Both the position numbers and the translations under genes were made by a program. Below are positions 35,975 to 40,000 of a stretch of DNA of 40,000 nt, one piece after another; position 1 is the first letter of the stretch, and each line of letters starts with the position of its first letter. The DNA lies in assembly GCA_938014335.1 (NCBI GenBank), contig CALLRP010000045.1, positions 1 to 40,000 of the forward strand, read 5' to 3'. The notes under the pieces are model-generated. The model saw only the letters and a program-made list of their open reading frames with translations. It made no database searches and was not told where the DNA came from. The DNA is from an uncultured bacterium (GTDB lineage: Bacteria; Hydrogenedentota; Hydrogenedentia; Hydrogenedentales; Hydrogenedentaceae).

Positions 35975-36355
35975 TAACGCCGTTACGCAATAAGACCTCT
36001 AAACAAATCCTTTTTTATTCAATATTCCTATCTTTATTCATAAGCCAACTCATTTATTTAAGTATGGGGGGGAGCATCCTGCTTGCCCCTTTTTCATTCA
36101 TCAGCGAGACCTCAACGCTACCTTAAATGAAATACCTGAATAAGTATCTATTTTACATTAATCTATCTATTGGGAAAATAACACACACTGACAAAAAACT
36201 CCGTAAGCGATTTAACATTATAGCCCTCAGTGAAAAACGAAGGGTCATGACTAAAAAAACAAATACGAAGTAGTTGAACAGATTAAAAATATTCACAAAG
36301 CCACCTCTTTATTCAGAGGTTTCAATAAAATTTATAGCAATTTTTAGTTTCTATA
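35975..36355. other. Convergent spacer after the ABC operon
   Basis: A 381-bp gap between the permease and the convergent ceramidase-like gene. It contains a GC-rich hairpin with T run (36066-36094) and a weak ACCTCT/AGAGGT hairpin (36303-36320) without a proper T run in either direction. No credible open frame or RNA is seen. Confidence 0.5.
36066..36094 (+). terminator. GC-rich hairpin and T run after permease gene
   Basis: A run of G leading to GAGCA pairs with TGCTTGCCCC around a very short TCC centre (imperfect, one bulge), then TTTTT. It is likely the terminator of the exporter operon. The word AGCATCCTGCT could also be a dispersed intergenic palindrome. Confidence 0.55.
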
Positions 36356-37717
36356 TTATTTTATCTGTTCCCAGAGTTGAAACACTGTGTTCAGGATAAG
36401 GGGTTCAATATCTTCTTTCCATTTGGCAGGCATTTTATATTCTAACTGTGAAGTGTCCCCTTCATAACCCCCTTCTCGAATGATTCGTACAGAAGGGATA
36501 TAACTCATCACATCGTTAGAAAAACCTAATACCATCGCATTCAATCCCACTTTTTGCTTTATTGAAATAGCATAATCAATGACCACTTCCCCTCCTAATG
36601 CAACCAAAGGAAACCCACCCATATTCCACACCTGTATAGGGTAAGGATAAGAAGTTCGCAATGGAATCCCTTGTTCTAATCCTCTTACAAGATAACTCGC
36701 AGAACGACGAATATAATCAGACTTTTGTGGGTCATTTGCAATTTGTTGTAATAATTCTTTTGTTGGAGGTGCTTCTAACGGAAGAGAAATTGTTTCAAAC
36801 TTTGTTTTTAATAGGGAAGGCAATTCTTGTAGGGTATCCTCAACCGCTCGGGCAACCGATAACGCTAATTCCTTCCCATATTGCTGGGCTAAGGCAACTG
36901 TTCGACGAGGCAAAGGATTAATATCTGCACCGCACCCCGCAACGAATAAGGCTTTAGCAGAGGGATATATCTTTTCCAATTCTATCTGGGCAAAGCCCGG
37001 ATAATCACCACACCACTGATACCCCGATAAAACAGTTGCATGACATGCATATCCAAAAACAATTGCAAGAATCTTATCTTCTGTTACATCTTTAATTACA
37101 AGTATCGGGACAGAGTGGTCTACGGGACCTTTATAATCGTAAGTATTTTCAATTTCTGCCTCTTTATTATTTCGCCGATTTACCGCAAAACGGACAACCC
37201 CTTTTGCGGAATATAATTTAGACGGTGTTAATTGGTTAAAGGCAGTAACGATGGTATTTGAAACCTTTTTGATAAGTTCTTCAGTATAAAGATTTATCTT
37301 ATTCAATTGGTCAGGGTCATTACTGCAAGAATACATAGCAATTAAAGAATCTCCGACGATAGGCCCCGAATGAGTATGGGAACTATTCAAAAGAATATCG
37401 CCAGGTTCCAATCCTGTTTTCTCTTTTGCATTTTGCTTTATCTTCTGCGACATTTCTGCAGTAAAACCGAGTATATCACTACTGACAATTACGGCTGTTT
37501 TCCCTTGTGCATCTTGTAAAGCCAATGCTTTTACCCACAACGGATGTATAGCCCCTTCTGCAGGATGGTCTCTCATGGCATAACCTGCTAACCAGAGACC
37601 TGCGGGCGGTGTTATATCACACACTGCGACCCCTGTTTTCCAAACTTCACTGGAAGTTACGCTGGAGAATGTAAAACATGCAATTAGCAAAATAAACAAC
37701 AAAAATTCCTTTTTCAT
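36356..37717 (-). CDS. Neutral/alkaline ceramidase-like secreted hydrolase
   Basis: A 453-residue exported protein with a signal peptide (about 1-22). It is similar to the N-terminal domain of neutral/alkaline ceramidases: start motif GVAVCDITPPAG; zinc-ligand region NSSHTHSGP; second zinc His in YACHATVLSG followed by GDYPGFAQIELE; and AGCGADINP. True neutral ceramidases are about 650 residues with a C-terminal Ig-like domain, which is missing here. This shorter form is common in Planctomycetota-type genomes, and its substrate is not established: ceramide is possible, but other amides are too. AAGGGA precedes the ATG. It follows the epimerase gene by 143 bp on the same strand, but linkage is doubtful. 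Confidence 0.8.
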   Translation of the reverse strand: MKKEFLLFILLIACFTFSSVTSSEVWKTGVAVCDITPPAGLWLAGYAMRDHPAEGAIHPLWVKALALQDAQGKTAVIVSSDILGFTAEMSQKIKQNAKEKTGLEPGDILLNSSHTHSGPIVGDSLIAMYSCSNDPDQLNKINLYTEELIKKVSNTIVTAFNQLTPSKLYSAKGVVRFAVNRRNNKEAEIENTYDYKGPVDHSVPILVIKDVTEDKILAIVFGYACHATVLSGYQWCGDYPGFAQIELEKIYPSAKALFVAGCGADINPLPRRTVALAQQYGKELALSVARAVEDTLQELPSLLKTKFETISLPLEAPPTKELLQQIANDPQKSDYIRRSASYLVRGLEQGIPLRTSYPYPIQVWNMGGFPLVALGGEVVIDYAISIKQKVGLNAMVLGFSNDVMSYIPSVRIIREGGYEGDTSQLEYKMPAKWKEDIEPLILNTVFQLWEQIK

Positions 37718-37860
37718 ATTATATCCCTTATTAAAATTCTACTCAGTCAAATTATAATACATCTATAAAATACAGGAAAATTGTGAGTAACTTTTCGAAA
37801 AGGTATAAATAGGAAAAAATTCTCTTTCAATCATCCCTACTATTTATTTGTAAGAAACCA

Positions 37861-38928
37861 TTAAAAAAGAATGCCGTTCAATATTGCTTTATGCGAACAA
37901 ATCCATTCCGCAATGTTTGTAAGGGTTTGTTCAAGGGTTACAGTGGGTCTCCATGGAGAGATGCTTTCAATCAGGCTCGTATCTGTAACATAATAAGGGA
38001 TGTCTCCTGGACGAGTTTGAGGTTCGCAGGTAATAGGAATTTTATTTTTTGTTATCTGTTGGCAAAATGTGGTTAATTCCAGGAGGGAAAAACTTCTTTC
38101 AGGTCCACCACCAATATTAAACTTATAGGGACTGCATTTTTCATAGTTATTCAATTGCCAGAGAACAAGCTGGCATAAATCTTGTATATCGAGTAAATCA
38201 CGGACCTGTTTTCCCGAACCGTTATATCCTATGTAAGCAAGAGACTTCCCTGCGATATGATGTGCCAACCAGTGAGCAACAACTCCTTGGTCAATTTTGC
38301 CCATTTGCCACGGTCCCGCAATAATTCCACAGCGATTGATGATAACAGGTAAATGATACATTTCTCTATATTCTTCCAGAATCAATTCAACGGCAAGTTT
38401 TGTGGCACCATAAAGGGTTCGGGTGCCTTCTAACAGGAATTGTTCCGATATCCCTTTTTTTGAGATACCCCGCGGGAGTTTTTTTTCATCATCTATCTCA
38501 AATCGCGTGTCCGTTTCTCGGATAGGTAAAGAATTTATAAGGGAATGAGGATAAACTCGACTCGTTGAAAGAAACAGGAATCCCGAGTTATGCTCTTTTG
38601 CCCACTGTAAACAATTCAATGCTCCTGTAAGATTAGAGTGAAGTAAATATTCAGATGGGGTAGCATAGCCCGCAAGAACAGAAGGCTCCGCACTACATTC
38701 AATAAGCCAATCGCATGGAGCTATAGTTTGCAGGTCGGATATATTGCGAATATCTCCATGAACAAATTCAATACCATATTGTCGCAATCGTTTTATATTG
38801 AGCTCCGACCCACGCCGATGAAGATTGTCAAAAGCAATAATATGACAATTAGAAATATGTTCCTTTAAAAATATAGATAAATTAGCTCCGACAAAACCTG
38901 CCCCACCTGTTATTAAAATTCTTTTCAT
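37861..38928 (-). CDS. NAD-dependent nucleotide-sugar epimerase (CDP-paratose 2-epimerase-like)
   Basis: A 355-residue extended short-chain dehydrogenase. The NAD site is ITGGAGFVGANL (6-17); the catalytic region has STSRVYP and YGATKLA (Tyr and Lys of YxxxK), and GSGKQVRDLLDIQDL and FNIGGG mark the sugar-nucleotide epimerase group. The segment DNLHRRGSELNIKRL and the RDLL/IGGG pair resemble CDP-paratose 2-epimerase (RfbE), so the product probably feeds surface polysaccharide synthesis; UDP-sugar epimerases are the alternative. GAAGGAA lies before the ATG. No other sugar-biosynthesis genes are adjacent. No signal peptide; cytoplasmic. Confidence 0.82.
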   Translation of the reverse strand: MKRILITGGAGFVGANLSIFLKEHISNCHIIAFDNLHRRGSELNIKRLRQYGIEFVHGDIRNISDLQTIAPCDWLIECSAEPSVLAGYATPSEYLLHSNLTGALNCLQWAKEHNSGFLFLSTSRVYPHSLINSLPIRETDTRFEIDDEKKLPRGISKKGISEQFLLEGTRTLYGATKLAVELILEEYREMYHLPVIINRCGIIAGPWQMGKIDQGVVAHWLAHHIAGKSLAYIGYNGSGKQVRDLLDIQDLCQLVLWQLNNYEKCSPYKFNIGGGPERSFSLLELTTFCQQITKNKIPITCEPQTRPGDIPYYVTDTSLIESISPWRPTVTLEQTLTNIAEWICSHKAILNGILF

Positions 38929-39102
38929 AAAATTCCTTCTTCATAAATTACTGTATTTTTACCTTAATACTTTATATGACAAATAATTTATTTTATTATA
39001 TAACCCTTACCCGTTGGAAATAATAATAACAACGAAGCGTAATTCGTAGTTTAAACCAATTGGCACGAATACATGAATTATAAAACAAATTTTTATGAAT
39101 AT

Positions 39103-39134
39103 TTATAAGGGCGACTGTCGAGCCGCCCTTATAA
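39103..39134. repeat. GC-centred hairpin (11-bp stem) downstream of 5S
   Basis: TTATAAGGGCG (39103-39113) pairs perfectly with CGCCCTTATAA (39124-39134) around a 10-nt loop. No T run follows on either strand, so it is a poor classical terminator; it may end the rRNA operon or be a dispersed REP-like element. Confidence 0.45.
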
Positions 39135-39216
39135 CTAACTAAATATTGGAAACATATTTACCATCAAAGATACTACCGTTATATTTTCCATAGCAAGATA
39201 CCGACGATACTTTAAA

Positions 39217-39235
39217 CACAGTCAAGACGGCTGTG
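39217..39235. repeat. CACAG/CTGTG hairpin just after 5S
   Basis: CACAG and CTGTG flank a 9-nt loop (TCAAGACGG), about 40 bp beyond the 5S end. On the minus strand the stem is followed by TTTAAA, a weak terminator shape. The loop resembles part of the loop of the neighbouring hairpin (GTC-AG-CG pattern). Confidence 0.35.
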
Positions 39236-39272
39236 CTACTTTTCCTGTGGGTGGTGTTATTTAAAATAAAAA

Positions 39273-39390
<118 letters not shown>

Positions 39391-39484
39391 AACTTGTATA
39401 TATTAAACTTTATAAAAACTTTCGACAGTGAATGCAAGGAGCACAAGAATAATTTAACATGGGCTCGTAGGGGAATATCTCTGG

Positions 39485-39500
39485 CTTATGAAAACATAAG
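39485..39500. repeat. Perfect hairpin at the 23S 3' end
   Basis: CTTATG (39485-39490) and CATAAG (39495-39500) flank AAAA, directly adjoining the predicted mature 3' end of 23S rRNA. In the precursor it could serve as a processing signal. Confidence 0.4.

Positions 39501-40000
<500 letters not shown>

Larger units (their letters stand above)
38929..39272. other. Spacer between epimerase gene and 5S rRNA
   Basis: A 344-bp AT-rich gap holding two unrelated-looking GC-rich palindromes (39103-39134 and 39217-39235), one of which may terminate the rRNA operon. I see no gene, and no clear promoter for the epimerase. Confidence 0.5.

Noticed and set aside
36303..36320. ACCTCT/AGAGGT hairpin as terminator of the ceramidase-like gene
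   Set aside because: Short stem and no T run in either direction.
39061..39067. TGGCACG resembling a sigma-54 -24 element
   Set aside because: No TTGC at the required spacing and no gene placed to use it.
39391..39500. tRNA in the 23S-5S spacer
   Set aside because: No T-loop or acceptor-stem pattern was found on either strand.

Overview
The window is 40 kb of a moderately AT-rich bacterial chromosome. It carries about 25 protein genes and, at its right edge, the 3' end of a 23S rRNA gene followed by a 5S rRNA gene, both on the minus strand. I see no phage, transposon, CRISPR array or tRNA. Dense coding, class II (B12-dependent) ribonucleotide reductase with ThyX, many lipoproteins and secreted beta-propeller proteins, a DUF1573 protein, a PqaA-like protein, a ceramidase-like protein and a surface protein with an Ig-like domain and a C-terminal sorting tail suggest an uncultured Gram-negative anaerobe or microaerophile. 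It probably lies near the Planctomycetota/Lentisphaerota/Hydrogenedentota assemblage. This placement is inference from gene families only; Hydrogenedentota is a low-confidence best guess.

Layout. 1-2.7 kb: membrane-anchored penicillin-acylase-family hydrolase (minus). 2.7-3.4 kb: very AT-rich divergent spacer with a good promoter and NrdR-box-like palindromes. 3.4-6.3 kb: thyX-nrdJ operon, an oxygen-independent route to dNTPs and dTMP. 6.3-9.5 kb: helicase-associated-domain protein and a secreted GH43-like propeller (minus). 9.7-13.0 kb: minus-strand signalling operon of an HTH-receiver protein, a hybrid histidine kinase and a SixA-like phosphatase. 13.3-14.7 kb: divergent sigma-54 activator with a degenerate receiver. 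15.0-16.3 kb: Ig-like surface protein with a sorting tail. 16.3-17.0 kb: spacer with a terminator-like hairpin upstream of rny. 17.0-24.2 kb: rny-ymdB-smc-glycosyltransferase operon. 24.4-28.2 kb: FKBP prolyl isomerase facing a membrane protein (CPBP-like with glutamines in place of the catalytic glutamates) and an Hsp70/YegD-like protein. 28.3-31.1 kb: secreted BNR_4 propeller and DUF1573 lipoprotein. 31.3-36.0 kb: PqaA-like lipoprotein followed by a MacAB-type ATPase/adaptor/permease set. 36.3-38.9 kb: ceramidase-like hydrolase and a nucleotide-sugar epimerase. 39.3-40 kb: 5S and 23S rRNA.

No wholly new defence or mobile system was evident. The most interesting signals are: (1) an identical 10-bp palindrome, TTACATGTAA, centred about 95 bp upstream of both the FKBP and the Hsp70-like start codons, so that it brackets a protein-folding cluster whose third member has lost the CPBP catalytic glutamates; (2) a compact phosphorelay operon ending in a phosphohistidine phosphatase, divergent from a sigma-54 activator whose receiver has lost key residues; and (3) a promoter-like element and terminator-like hairpin upstream of rny that could define a small RNA or attenuator.
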